Below are positions 9,459-17,660 of a stretch of 64,000 bases of DNA, piece by piece. A model generated the notes under the pieces. The model made no database searches and had not been told where the DNA came from. It saw only the letters and a list, made by a program, of their open reading frames with translations. Origin of the DNA: CBDDHT01 sp965228615 (GTDB lineage: Bacteria; Pseudomonadota; Alphaproteobacteria; Rhizobiales; Methyloligellaceae); contig CBDDHT010000004.1 in NCBI GenBank assembly GCA_965228615.1, positions 3,533,702 to 3,597,701 on the forward strand, in the 5' to 3' direction. Made by a program: the position numbers and the translations under genes. Every line of letters starts with the position of its first letter. The stretch's first letter is position 1.

Positions 9459-9890
9459 TCATGATGTCTCGCTGCGTACAACGAGGACTGAGCAATGAGC
9501 ATGGCGGACGACGCGGGATGCAACGGAACCCAGGAGATAATCGGCAAGAACCGGATCGTGCGATGCGATCACGATCACGTCTGCATTCTCGTCTTGTGCG
9601 ACATCCAAGATAGTTTTCGATGGATGGCCTTCTCGCACCAGGACTTCGGTACCTAACGGTAGATTATTTTCCTCCACCAACTTCGCAAGAGACGATTTGG
9701 CATTGGAAAACGCCTGCTCGTGAACACTGCGTGGAATCTGTGCAGCCACATAGGTGGGTATCTCATGCAGTACGTTCAGAAGGATGATTTTGGTGTCATG
9801 CCGGCCAGCAAGTTCTCGCACGGCTGCCAGAGATATTGCGGCGGCTTCCATCTGAGTTACGTCAATTGGGACGAGTATGACTTTGAACAT
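9459..9890 (-). CDS. Universal stress protein, single UspA domain
   Basis: A 143-residue UspA-fold protein starting MFKVILVPIDVT. I chose the ATG at 9890 because it has AGGAGTCACC directly upstream and begins exactly at the first strand of the Usp fold; the reading frame extends 63 codons further without Usp similarity. The C-terminal motif keeps the LLGSVASRVV part of the nucleotide-binding signature, but the preceding G-x2-G is replaced (ASHD), so ATP binding may be altered. It is first in the minus-strand run and is preceded by a Crp/Fnr-type box at 10050-10063 shared with the divergent antiporter gene. Confidence 0.9.
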   Translation of the reverse strand: MFKVILVPIDVTQMEAAAISLAAVRELAGRHDTKIILLNVLHEIPTYVAAQIPRSVHEQAFSNAKSSLAKLVEENNLPLGTEVLVREGHPSKTILDVAQDENADVIVIASHDPVLADYLLGSVASRVVRHAHCSVLVVRSETS

Positions 9891-10049
9891 GGTGACTCCT
9901 GATACCTTAGTAGCCTGCCGACGCCGGGCCGATGCCCTAAACGACAATCTGATCTGTCCAATGGCAACGAAGTGATCGTCGTCGTCGTGATCAAATGTAA
10001 GTCGATTGATCTCGTTATGCATTATTGCGCTTCGCAGAAGTTGCCGCCT

Positions 10050-10063
10050 TTGATGTGGGTCAG
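10050..10063. promoter_or_regulatory. Crp/Fnr-type box between usp and antiporter genes
   Basis: Reads TTGATGTGGGTCAG: a perfect TTGAT left half, four spacer bases and GTCAG. The centre is 87 bases upstream of the antiporter ATG and about 167 bases upstream of the usp ATG, so it could serve either divergent gene. Confidence 0.55.
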
Positions 10064-10142
10064 TCCTGCAACGATTCACCGGCAGTAGACTTCTCTACCT
10101 TCAGTCGTTCCATGATGACATCCCGAGAATTGAGAACCCCAC

Positions 10143-11306
10143 ATGGACCTCCACGTTCAGCTTCTCGTCCTCGGTGGCCTCCTGCTCGTCGGTTTGGCTA
10201 CAGATGAAATCGGCAGGCGGACTCGGCTGCCTCGCGTTACGCTGTTGATTCTGTTTGGCCTCGCTGCCGGGCCGTCTGGTTTTAATCTTTTGCCGACGGG
10301 GCTTCAGGACTGGTACAACTTCCTAGCATCAGCCGCTTTAACCATGGTTGCGTTTCTTCTCGGCGGACAACTCTCGGTTGCTGCACTCCGCAGTAATGGG
10401 AAAGAGATCCTCATCGTTTCCATTGTCGTTGTTGTCGTCACGGCGAGCTGTGTCGGTATCGGATTAGCTATAACCGGAACGCCACTCCTGATGGCGCTCC
10501 TGCTTGCCGGAATAGCCACTTCAACAGACCCCGCCGCCACGCAGGACGTCGTGCGGCAAAGTCATGCGAAAGGACCCTTTACGAACAATCTTCTCGGCAT
10601 CGTAGCGGTCGACGATGCTTGGGGGCTCATTGCCTTCAGCTTGTTGCTCGTCATAGCGAAGGCTGTAAGTGGTGACGGGGGAATCGCAGTTCTTGGGATT
10701 GGGTTGTGGGAGCTTGGCGGTGCGCTGGTTGTCGGTACCGCGGTCGGCCTCCCGGCAGCGATGCTGACTGGGCGGCTAGACCCTGGTGAACCCGCACAGT
10801 CTGAAGGGTTGGGCGTCGTGTTTCTTTGTGCTGGATTGGCGATTTGGCTATCAGTCTCGTTCCTCCTGGCTGGTATGGTTGCGGGGGCAATCGTTGCGAA
10901 TCTGGCAACGCACCACAGCCGACCGTTCCACGAGATCGAGCATATCGAATGGCCCTTCATGGTCTTGTTCTTCGTGCTCGCAGGCGCGTCTCTGCCACTC
11001 GATCATCTTGGTGGAATAGGCGTCATCGGCATTGGCTATCTTGCTTTCCGAATGCTTGGACGCGGTGTCGGTGGTTGGCTCGGGGGGTGGTGGGCCAATG
11101 CACCTGCGGCCCGCAGGTGCTGGATGGGTCCCGCCTTAGTTCCGCAAGCCGGCGTGGCTCTTGGCATGGCACTTGTCGCGGCCTCGCATTTCCCAGAACT
11201 CCGTGAGACCCTGCTTGCAGTCACAATCGGCACCACGATTGTCTTCGAAGTTGTTGGCCCAATCCTGACGCAGATTGCATTGAAGAAGGTCGGAGAAGCC
11301 GATTGA
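10143..11306 (+). CDS. Cation:proton antiporter, CPA-type
   Basis: A 387-residue protein that is almost entirely membrane helices (about 11-12). It carries the antiporter signatures ATSTDPAATQDVV and GIVAVDDAWGLIAF, the latter holding the paired Asp residues of CPA-family exchangers that bind and exchange cation and proton. There is no RCK/TrkA domain and no cytosolic tail, so it is the bare transport unit. Na+/H+ or K+/H+ exchange at the inner membrane is the likely activity, but the ion cannot be told from sequence alone. It is transcribed divergently from the usp genes, with a Crp/Fnr-type box 87 bases upstream. Sodium export could interplay with the sodium-pumping NQR encoded at 49-55 kb. 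Confidence 0.88.
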   Translation: MDLHVQLLVLGGLLLVGLATDEIGRRTRLPRVTLLILFGLAAGPSGFNLLPTGLQDWYNFLASAALTMVAFLLGGQLSVAALRSNGKEILIVSIVVVVVTASCVGIGLAITGTPLLMALLLAGIATSTDPAATQDVVRQSHAKGPFTNNLLGIVAVDDAWGLIAFSLLLVIAKAVSGDGGIAVLGIGLWELGGALVVGTAVGLPAAMLTGRLDPGEPAQSEGLGVVFLCAGLAIWLSVSFLLAGMVAGAIVANLATHHSRPFHEIEHIEWPFMVLFFVLAGASLPLDHLGGIGVIGIGYLAFRMLGRGVGGWLGGWWANAPAARRCWMGPALVPQAGVALGMALVAASHFPELRETLLAVTIGTTIVFEVVGPILTQIALKKVGEAD

Positions 11307-11373
11307 GAGCGTCTTTGGCAGATGTAAACACACGCAAAAGTCGCGACAAGTTCTGCGCTAGGATCGGTCGCTG

Positions 11374-11820
11374 CTAGACGGTCACAAACTCGGTATGCCC
11401 AAAGCCTTTTTTGTAATCGAGTATCGAGATGACCTTCGGTTTAATGCGGAAGAAAGCAAGCTCAGTACCGGCCATCGTTTCATACTGCGCTGCCTGTGGG
11501 AACTTTTCTAAGAGCAAGGTTCCGATCCGTTCGATTTCTTCCGGGTCGTGAATGGGAGTCGCGTGCCCGGCCATGGACAATCCTTCGATCTCATCCCAGT
11601 TTTCATATGGTCTGTTTATTGTCAGAGATACCTTGTCGTTTTTCGTAATATTCTGCGCTTTCTGACTGTCTGCTGTCGTTATGAAATAGATCGTAAGCCC
11701 CTCATTCACATAGCTGACCGTGGTGGCCTGCGGGAAACCGTCTTCTCGGACGGTCGCTATTGTCATGTCGTCAACATGATTGAGAATCGAGATAATCTGA
11801 TTGTGGAGCATCTCATCCAT
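11374..11820 (-). CDS. Pyridoxamine 5'-phosphate oxidase-like FMN-binding protein
   Basis: A 148-residue split-barrel protein. The start MDEMLHNQIISILNHVDDMTIATVREDGFPQA is the usual first strand pair of the PPOX fold, and the tail IKPKVISILDYKKGFGHTEFV matches short general-stress PPOX-like proteins. Such proteins bind FMN, F420 or heme, and several are induced in dormancy. True PdxH is longer and carries residues absent here. AGGAGAGCAAC precedes the ATG. A Crp/Fnr-type box lies 150 bases upstream at 11972-11985. Confidence 0.85.
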   Translation of the reverse strand: MDEMLHNQIISILNHVDDMTIATVREDGFPQATTVSYVNEGLTIYFITTADSQKAQNITKNDKVSLTINRPYENWDEIEGLSMAGHATPIHDPEEIERIGTLLLEKFPQAAQYETMAGTELAFFRIKPKVISILDYKKGFGHTEFVTV

Positions 11821-11971
11821 GTTGCTCTCCTGATGCTGAAATCGAACGCCGCGGGGCCTGCCGGATCGCGATCTGAGTTGTCAGCACTCACGACGGCATC
11901 ATTGCTTGAGACCACCGCAAATCTGATCGGCGAGGGTTGATCGATTCTAGCAATCGGAGCCAAATGCAGCC

Positions 11972-11985
11972 TTGATCCTGGTCAG
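11972..11985. promoter_or_regulatory. Crp/Fnr-type box upstream of the PPOX-fold gene
   Basis: Reads TTGATCCTGGTCAG. It lies in the gap between the SEL1 gene's end and the PPOX-fold gene's start (11820). About 50 bases around it are clearly similar to the box region at 14312-14325, so the two sites probably share a duplication origin. Confidence 0.55.
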
Positions 11986-12118
11986 GAAAGCCGGCCCAAC
12001 GCCGGGCCAGCGCAGCGCTCTCTTGATCGAAGATGCGCGGATGCGGACCGAGGCTGGCCGGAACGCGGATAGAAAGCGTCGTTGGTGGATGTGAAGACGC
12101 GCAAAACCTGCGATAACA

Positions 12119-13510
12119 TCATTGCTTGAGGCTGTCGCTGTGCAAGTCGCCGATCGCCCGACGGCTGCCTGGACCGAGTTTCCCATCGATCGCGCCTTGA
12201 TAGTATCCGGCCTCTTTGAGCCTCTTCTGGAGTTCCTTGCGGAATGCCACACTGAAATCCCAGGGTCTGCGGATCAAATACTCGGCGGCCTGACCGCTTT
12301 GCGCGCGAATGGCGCGGATCATCCAGTCTGCCGCCACGCCGGGGTCGACGCTTGTCTCTAGCCTCCGGTCTAATCCCCGGTCATAGACATAAGACAGATT
12401 GAACATGGCGTTTTCCTCGCCGAGACTTGCCGCCTTTTCGAGCCACCGTCTGCCCTCGGCTTTATCTTTGGGAGTCCCAATGCCAATAAGATAATAACGC
12501 CCGAGTCGATACATCGCGTTCGGAAGGCCGGCTTCTGCCGATGCTTTCGCCAGTTCGAAGCTGCGCTTGGCATCCCTCGCGAGTCCCTTGCCATTGATGT
12601 AGAGCTGCGCAAGCTTGAGTGTGGCTATTGCGGAGCCCTTTTCACTCGCCTCGCGATACCAATGGGCAGCCTCGACATAGTCCTGACGGGTGCCGTTGCC
12701 ACGGAGGTACTTCTCCGCCAGCTCAAGGGCCGCGAGGCTCTCCCCTTTCTGAGCGGCTTTCCTGGCCCACTCATAGGACTTGGAAGCGTCCTGTGACACC
12801 CCATTGCCATCGCGATAAATCTGGCTCAGCTGCAACATGGCCGATCCGTCACCGCTCTTCGTTGCCTGCCGGAGCCAATGCAGGGCCTGCACGCTGTCGC
12901 CGCGGCGAGACAAATATAAGATCCCCAGCGCACTCATGGCAGCGGTACCGCCTTTATCTGCCGCCTTGCGATACCAGCGAATCGCCTCGTCGAGATCTCT
13001 CGGTACGCTGTCCGATGTCGTGGCCTTTCCGCTGTGATAGAGACCGAGCAGGTTCATGGCCAATGCATCTCCACCTTCGGCCTGCGTCACAGTGGCTGCC
13101 AACTGCTCTGCCGTGAGTGTCAACGCAGGGATTGAGAGCCCTTCTGCATCTGCTACGTTTTGCGGCCGCGTTGCAGGTGCGATAGAGGTGTCTCGACATG
13201 ATACAATCGCCGTGTAACCTTCTTTCGGCTTGGCGCTCGTCCCATTCAACGGATTCGCCAATGCAAATCCCTCGCCGACGCTTTCGATCCGCCAGCGACT
13301 CTTGAGCTCGACCGGCCCGATACCGGGAACCACGGCTTCGATCCGCACGTCATCCCCTGCCGAAACAACCGTATCTGCAGCCAGGTCAATCCGAAGTTGT
13401 CCGTTCGCTTCTATTCGGGACACGGTGCCTCGAACATCGGCTGCTATGGCAATACCGGTCAACCCAAAGACTGCAAGCACTGTCAGCATAAGAACGCGGG
13501 TGATGATCAT
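12119..13510 (-). CDS. SEL1-repeat protein with C-terminal peptidoglycan-binding-like segment
   Basis: A 463-residue exported protein. Residues 1-23 form a signal peptide (VLMLTVLAVFGLTGIAIAAD). The middle (about 150-400) has at least six SEL1 repeats of the A-x2-L-x-x-L-Y-x-x-G type, for example MSALGILYLSRRGDSVQALHWLRQA. The end, LQKRLKEAGYYQGAIDGKLG, looks like a peptidoglycan-binding domain 1 helix pair. The repeats form a protein-interaction solenoid, and a periplasmic scaffold or envelope-stress role is likely. It stops abruptly after the start of the binding domain (GSRRAIGDLHSDSLKQ), which may be a natural end or a shortened C-terminus. No enzyme motif is seen. Confidence 0.8.
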   Translation of the reverse strand: MIITRVLMLTVLAVFGLTGIAIAADVRGTVSRIEANGQLRIDLAADTVVSAGDDVRIEAVVPGIGPVELKSRWRIESVGEGFALANPLNGTSAKPKEGYTAIVSCRDTSIAPATRPQNVADAEGLSIPALTLTAEQLAATVTQAEGGDALAMNLLGLYHSGKATTSDSVPRDLDEAIRWYRKAADKGGTAAMSALGILYLSRRGDSVQALHWLRQATKSGDGSAMLQLSQIYRDGNGVSQDASKSYEWARKAAQKGESLAALELAEKYLRGNGTRQDYVEAAHWYREASEKGSAIATLKLAQLYINGKGLARDAKRSFELAKASAEAGLPNAMYRLGRYYLIGIGTPKDKAEGRRWLEKAASLGEENAMFNLSYVYDRGLDRRLETSVDPGVAADWMIRAIRAQSGQAAEYLIRRPWDFSVAFRKELQKRLKEAGYYQGAIDGKLGPGSRRAIGDLHSDSLKQ

Positions 13511-13562
13511 TCTTCATACCTCGAATTGCGGAAGCGGCGCTGGAAAGCGCAGTGTCGGTTGA

Positions 13563-14234
13563 TCAGGGGATGTAATTTGGTCCTCTGCCGCCCCTCTTCG
13601 AACCGGATCGAATGCCTTGTTGAAGACCGAACAGGATCAATCCGCCAATGAACTCGGCCGCCTGTGAGTCACGCGTCGTATGGCGGCGCGTCGGTGGCCG
13701 CCGCCTGTTCTTCTTGACACTCGATTTACGCCGGGAGGGCGGTTTTCGCGTGCGACTTGGGCTCCTTTTTACAGAGCCCGTCGATCGCCGGCGTGTGGGC
13801 ACTGTGGCGTTCGGATCGGGTGCCGGCCCGAGCAACAGCGCCTCTGTCACCTTTTCGCTAAGTGCTGTGAGGTAGTCTCGCTTGGCCTTTTGGCACTCCG
13901 TCTTACTGCGAAGAATGTTTCGCGCATGGTGGTCCGCACTCCTATGCCAAACGCCGAGGTAACGGGCTGACTTACGGCAATCGTCATAAAGATAGTAGCT
14001 TGGTGTATTGCAACTTTCAGAAAATCTACGCCTTTCTTCCTCCAGCAATCGCACTGATTCCAGAAACTTGTGCTTTTCAATTTCTAGGACGAGGCACGAC
14101 GTCTTATAGATCGAGTACGCCTTTCTTAAATCGGGTCCAGCGCTAGCCGCGCCGACAGCCGCGATCATCAACACCAGCGCAGCCAAAGTTAGCCGGACAA
14201 GAGGAAAAGATTTGCTTCTGGGGAACATCCTCAC
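13563..14234 (-). CDS. Exported basic protein of unknown function
   Basis: A 223-residue protein with a signal peptide (PLVRLTLAALVLMIAAVGAASAG, cleaved near residue 32), a central charged helical part with several Cys (YKTSCLVLE, CNTPSYYLYDDCRKSARYLG), and a very basic low-complexity tail of Arg, Lys, Ser and Pro ending with a short hydrophobic stretch (FIGGLILFGLQQG). I do not recognise the family. It is divergent from the LOG-family gene, and a Crp/Fnr-type box lies in the gap between them. The basic tail might bind the cell wall or nucleic acid, but that is a guess. Confidence 0.65.
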   Translation of the reverse strand: MRMFPRSKSFPLVRLTLAALVLMIAAVGAASAGPDLRKAYSIYKTSCLVLEIEKHKFLESVRLLEEERRRFSESCNTPSYYLYDDCRKSARYLGVWHRSADHHARNILRSKTECQKAKRDYLTALSEKVTEALLLGPAPDPNATVPTRRRSTGSVKRSPSRTRKPPSRRKSSVKKNRRRPPTRRHTTRDSQAAEFIGGLILFGLQQGIRSGSKRGGRGPNYIP

Positions 14235-14311
14235 TCCTGGGGGCGCATGATTGGCAGCCGAGAATTGAATGGAATGGAGGAGAATTCTAATAATCTGAGC
14301 CAGATGTGGCT

Positions 14312-14325
14312 TTGATCTTGGTCAG
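14312..14325. promoter_or_regulatory. Crp/Fnr-type box between the exported protein gene and the LOG-family gene
   Basis: Reads TTGATCTTGGTCAG. It is 78 bases upstream of the minus-strand gene start at 14234 and about 130 bases upstream of the preferred plus-strand ATG at 14453, so it could drive either or both. Confidence 0.55.
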
Positions 14326-14452
14326 TGCAACCGACATCACGGCTGGTCTGCCTCGGGGGTCTCATGATCTAATGCATAATCAGAATGACCAAAACCGGCC
14401 TGAGTGCGGATGGAAAGGGCGTTTGCTTTTGCAGGACGACCAATCGAAGGAC

Positions 14453-15253
14453 ATGACAGGCGACGATCTTCTCTCTTTTCAGGATCCTGCGTTCCTGATG
14501 CGGGAGGAAATGCGTGCCAGCCGTCTCGCGCTGGAGTTTGCAAAAGCGGATCTGGGGCTGCGAGATCAGGGCATAAAATCGACCATCGTGGTATTTGGCA
14601 GTTCCCGAAGCCTTTCCCCTGCCGAGGCTAAACACCGTCTCGAAAACAATTCCGGCGATGGCACGGGCGCGACCGAAAAACGGCTGAACGGGCTGGCAAA
14701 ATGGTATGAAGAGGCACGCGCTTTCGGGAGGATCGTTTCGGAACGTGGCGGAGCGCTCGCGGCCGGTAAAGGCACGCGGAGGAACGTCATTACCACCGGT
14801 GGAGGCCCCGGCATTATGGAGGCGGCTAATCGCGGTGCCTTCGAAATTGGTGCGCCGAGCATCGGCTTCAATATCAGATTGCCCAGCGAGCAGCGGCCAA
14901 ACAACTACCTTACGCCGGGGCTGTCTTTTCACTTTCGCTACTTTGCCATCCGCAAGATGCATTTCGCAATGCGAGCCAACGCGCTCGCTGTCTTTCCCGG
15001 CGGGTTCGGGACGTTGGATGAGATCTTCGAGATCCTGACCCTGAAGCAAACGCGAAAGACGCCGGATATGCCGGTCATCCTGTTTTGCCGAGACTATTGG
15101 AAGCGCATCGTCGACTTCGAAGCGCTCGCCGAATTCGGCACCATCGACAGACAGGACCTCGCTCTGTTCGAGTTCGTCGATAGCGCAGAAGAAGGCTGGC
15201 AGGCATTGGTGAAACGCGGCTTGCCGGTCGAAGCGCCGTTGCTGGAGCCCTAA
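14453..15253 (+). CDS. LOG-family Rossmann-fold protein (TIGR00730-like)
   Basis: About 266 residues from the ATG at 14453. It carries the two lysine-decarboxylase-like family signatures, GGGPGIMEAANRGAFE and PGGFGTLDEIFEIL, the second being the PGGxGTxxE motif of LOG phosphoribohydrolases that release free bases from nucleoside monophosphates. Bacterial members include cytokinin-activating LOGs and the nucleotide-specific PpnN. The length and extended N-terminal helix fit the longer bacterial group. The reading frame is open from 14306, but the extra 49 codons overlap the Crp/Fnr box and lack family similarity. Substrate not predictable. Confidence 0.85.
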   Translation: MTGDDLLSFQDPAFLMREEMRASRLALEFAKADLGLRDQGIKSTIVVFGSSRSLSPAEAKHRLENNSGDGTGATEKRLNGLAKWYEEARAFGRIVSERGGALAAGKGTRRNVITTGGGPGIMEAANRGAFEIGAPSIGFNIRLPSEQRPNNYLTPGLSFHFRYFAIRKMHFAMRANALAVFPGGFGTLDEIFEILTLKQTRKTPDMPVILFCRDYWKRIVDFEALAEFGTIDRQDLALFEFVDSAEEGWQALVKRGLPVEAPLLEP

Positions 15254-15402
15254 GAGGTCCTCGGACAGTGGCATCGCTCCGAGGCCGATTGCCACGCCGT
15301 CTTCTCGCAATCGCCCATGCTAAGCTGAGAGGAAGAGCCGATCGGTTCGTCATGTTGGGCGGACGTGGGATCAGATGCCGTTCATGAGGTCATGACTTCG
15401 AC

Positions 15403-16395
15403 ATGCGTGTTGCATCCTTCAATCTCGAGAATCTTGGCGGTTCGAACGATGAGAGCCAGGAGGTGGATCCGCGGATTGCGATATTGCGCCCGCAGTTGGA
15501 ACGGCTGAACGCAGACATTCTTTGCCTGCAGGAGGTGAACGGCACCAATGTGCCGAAGTCCGCAGAGCGAAACCTATCCGCTCTCGATCGCCTGATTGAG
15601 GGCACGAGCTACCAGGTGTTCGAGTCCGCGCACAGCGTCCACCCGGAAACAGGGCGTCTTGCGGACAAGCACAATCTGGTCGTTCTGAGCCGTTGGGAAA
15701 TTCTACAGGTCGACCAGGTTTGGCACTCCCTCGTTCCTGCACTCAGCTACAGCCCCGTCACGGCCCTCCCAGCTGACGGCTCCCCACTTTCGATGACCTG
15801 GGATCGGCCGTTCCTCCACGTCACGATTGCGCTTCCGACAGGCGCCCGGCTCCACGTTCTGAACCTCCATCTCCGTGCGCCGCTTGCGGCTCCTGTCGCG
15901 GGTCAGAAGAGTGGGCCATTCAGTTGGCAAAGCACGGCGGGCTGGGGTGAGGGATTCTACATGGCAATGCTCAAGCGGAGCGGCCAGGCGCTTGAGGTCC
16001 GGCTTCATATTGATCGCATATTGGATGCGGATCCGGCGGCGATGATCCTTGTCTGTGGGGATTTCAACGCGGAGGAACGCGAGGTGCCGATGCGCATTAT
16101 CAGTGCCGGTGTGGATGACACGGGCAATGGCGCCTTGGCAGGCCGTTCGCTTGTGCACCTGGAGCGCACGACGCCTGAATCGCAGCGCTTCTCCGTGATC
16201 CATCACGGCCAGAAATTGATGCTGGATCACATCCTCATCTCCCACGCCCTGCTTGCCGGCTATAGGCATTTCGAGGTGCACAACGAGTTGATCGGCGACG
16301 AGTTGTTCGGATTTGCCAACATAGGGGAGAATCCGGAATCGTATCACGCGCCGGTTGTTGCGGAATTCGATCTCTCACCTGGCGAAGACCAATAG
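15403..16395 (+). CDS. Endonuclease/exonuclease/phosphatase family protein
   Basis: A 330-residue protein with the full metal-dependent EEP set: ASFNLENLGG near the start, LQEVNG (metal-binding Glu), VCGDFNAEERE (Asp-x-Asn) and LMLDHILIS plus a final SYHAPVVAEF (catalytic Asp-His). There is no signal peptide, so it is probably cytoplasmic. The family covers DNA-repair nucleases, lipid phosphatases and sphingomyelinases, and nothing here identifies the substrate. It lies between the LOG-family gene and the 2-oxoacid dehydrogenase operon on the same strand. Confidence 0.82.
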   Translation: MRVASFNLENLGGSNDESQEVDPRIAILRPQLERLNADILCLQEVNGTNVPKSAERNLSALDRLIEGTSYQVFESAHSVHPETGRLADKHNLVVLSRWEILQVDQVWHSLVPALSYSPVTALPADGSPLSMTWDRPFLHVTIALPTGARLHVLNLHLRAPLAAPVAGQKSGPFSWQSTAGWGEGFYMAMLKRSGQALEVRLHIDRILDADPAAMILVCGDFNAEEREVPMRIISAGVDDTGNGALAGRSLVHLERTTPESQRFSVIHHGQKLMLDHILISHALLAGYRHFEVHNELIGDELFGFANIGENPESYHAPVVAEFDLSPGEDQ

Positions 16396-16424
16396 GTCGG
16401 CATCGCCTGCTACGTTTGCCGTGC

Positions 16425-16438
16425 CTGACATGAATCAG
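16425..16438. promoter_or_regulatory. Crp/Fnr-type box upstream of the 2-oxoacid dehydrogenase operon
   Basis: Reads CTGACATGAATCAG, a near-perfect inverted repeat (CTGAY...RTCAG). It is centred about 125 bases upstream of the E1 alpha ATG, the first gene of a four-gene operon. Confidence 0.5.
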
Positions 16439-16556
16439 ACCGATGGCACACGGGCCGCAATAGGATTCAAAAGCGGTGCCAAGCAAGATGGATGGCCCAA
16501 GATGCGCAAAACAACAGCAAATGCGCTCTGGATTTCAGAAGGAGGATTGATGCGAT

Positions 16557-17660
16557 ATGTCGCCAAGTGATCTCTCCTCGGCCAATGCCGCCTCAATTGA
16601 TATTCCATACACTCGTTTTCTTGATGCGACAGGTGTCGTTGAGACAGATCTGCCAGAATACGCGCGCGATCCAGCCAACCTGTTGGCGCTCTATCGCGCC
16701 ATGGTCCTGACGCGCCACTTCGACGAAAAGGCCGTGGCACTTCAGCGGACAGGCCAATTGGGGACTTACGCTTCGTCTCTTGGCCAGGAAGCCGTCGGCG
16801 TTGGAACCGCTGGTGCCATGGCGGCCGAAGATGTGCTGGTGCCGTCCTTCCGGGAGCATGGAGCCCAGCTCTGGCGCGGCGTCACGGCGACGGAACTGTT
16901 CCTGTACTGGAGCGGCGATGAGCGCGGCAGCGATTTCAAAGGCCCGCGCGATGACTTTCCCGTGAGTATTCCCGTCGCAAGCCATTTTCCGCACGCTGCC
17001 GGAATTGCTCTGGCCTTCCAGCTTCGGGGCGAGCCGCGTGTTGCCGTCTGCATCGCCGGTGACGGCGCAACTTCCAAGGGTGACTTCTACGAAGCGCTCA
17101 ACATCGCGGCCGTATGGAATGTGCCGGCAGTCTTTGTGATCACCGACAACCAATGGGCCATATCCGTACCGCGGTCTGCCCAAACAGCGGCCAAGACTTT
17201 GGCGCAAAAGTCGGTCGCTGTCGGGATGCCGGGAGAGCAGGTCGACGGCAATGATGTGATCGCCGTGCATGATGTCGTCTCCCGTGCGATCGCCCGTGCC
17301 CGAAGTGGCAAGGGGCCAACTCTGATCGAGGCGATGACTTACCGCCTTTCCGACCACACCACCGCTGACGATGCGCATCGCTACCGGGACGACACCGAGG
17401 TTTCCGCCCGATGGAAGGAGGAACCCCTGGGCCGCCTTCGGGCCTATCTCGTGGCCAAAGGGGTTTGGACCAAAACCGATGAAGAGGCTCTGCTGTCGGA
17501 GGTCCGCAATGAAATCGACGAGGCTGTCGAAGCCTATCAAGCCGCTCCGCCGGTTCCGGTTGCAGACATCTTCGATCATCTCTTTGCGGAACTGCCGGCG
17601 GACCTGGAGGTCCAGAGACGGTTCGCCATCGCGTATGTCGGAGATCGATCCAATGACTGA
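16557..17660 (+). CDS. 2-oxoacid dehydrogenase E1 component, alpha subunit
   Basis: A 367-residue ThDP-binding subunit. The cofactor motif begins GDGATSKGDFYEALNIAA and ends at DNQWAIS, and the phosphorylation-loop-like YRLSDHTTADDAHRY follows. It decarboxylates a 2-oxoacid and passes the acyl group to the E2 lipoyl arm. The residue pattern fits both pyruvate and branched-chain oxoacid enzymes of heterotetrameric type. A GGAGG site precedes the start, and the end overlaps the beta subunit gene by eight bases. The amino acid dehydrogenase at the end of the operon points to branched-chain or related oxoacids, but this is inference. Confidence 0.9.
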   Translation: MSPSDLSSANAASIDIPYTRFLDATGVVETDLPEYARDPANLLALYRAMVLTRHFDEKAVALQRTGQLGTYASSLGQEAVGVGTAGAMAAEDVLVPSFREHGAQLWRGVTATELFLYWSGDERGSDFKGPRDDFPVSIPVASHFPHAAGIALAFQLRGEPRVAVCIAGDGATSKGDFYEALNIAAVWNVPAVFVITDNQWAISVPRSAQTAAKTLAQKSVAVGMPGEQVDGNDVIAVHDVVSRAIARARSGKGPTLIEAMTYRLSDHTTADDAHRYRDDTEVSARWKEEPLGRLRAYLVAKGVWTKTDEEALLSEVRNEIDEAVEAYQAAPPVPVADIFDHLFAELPADLEVQRRFAIAYVGDRSND

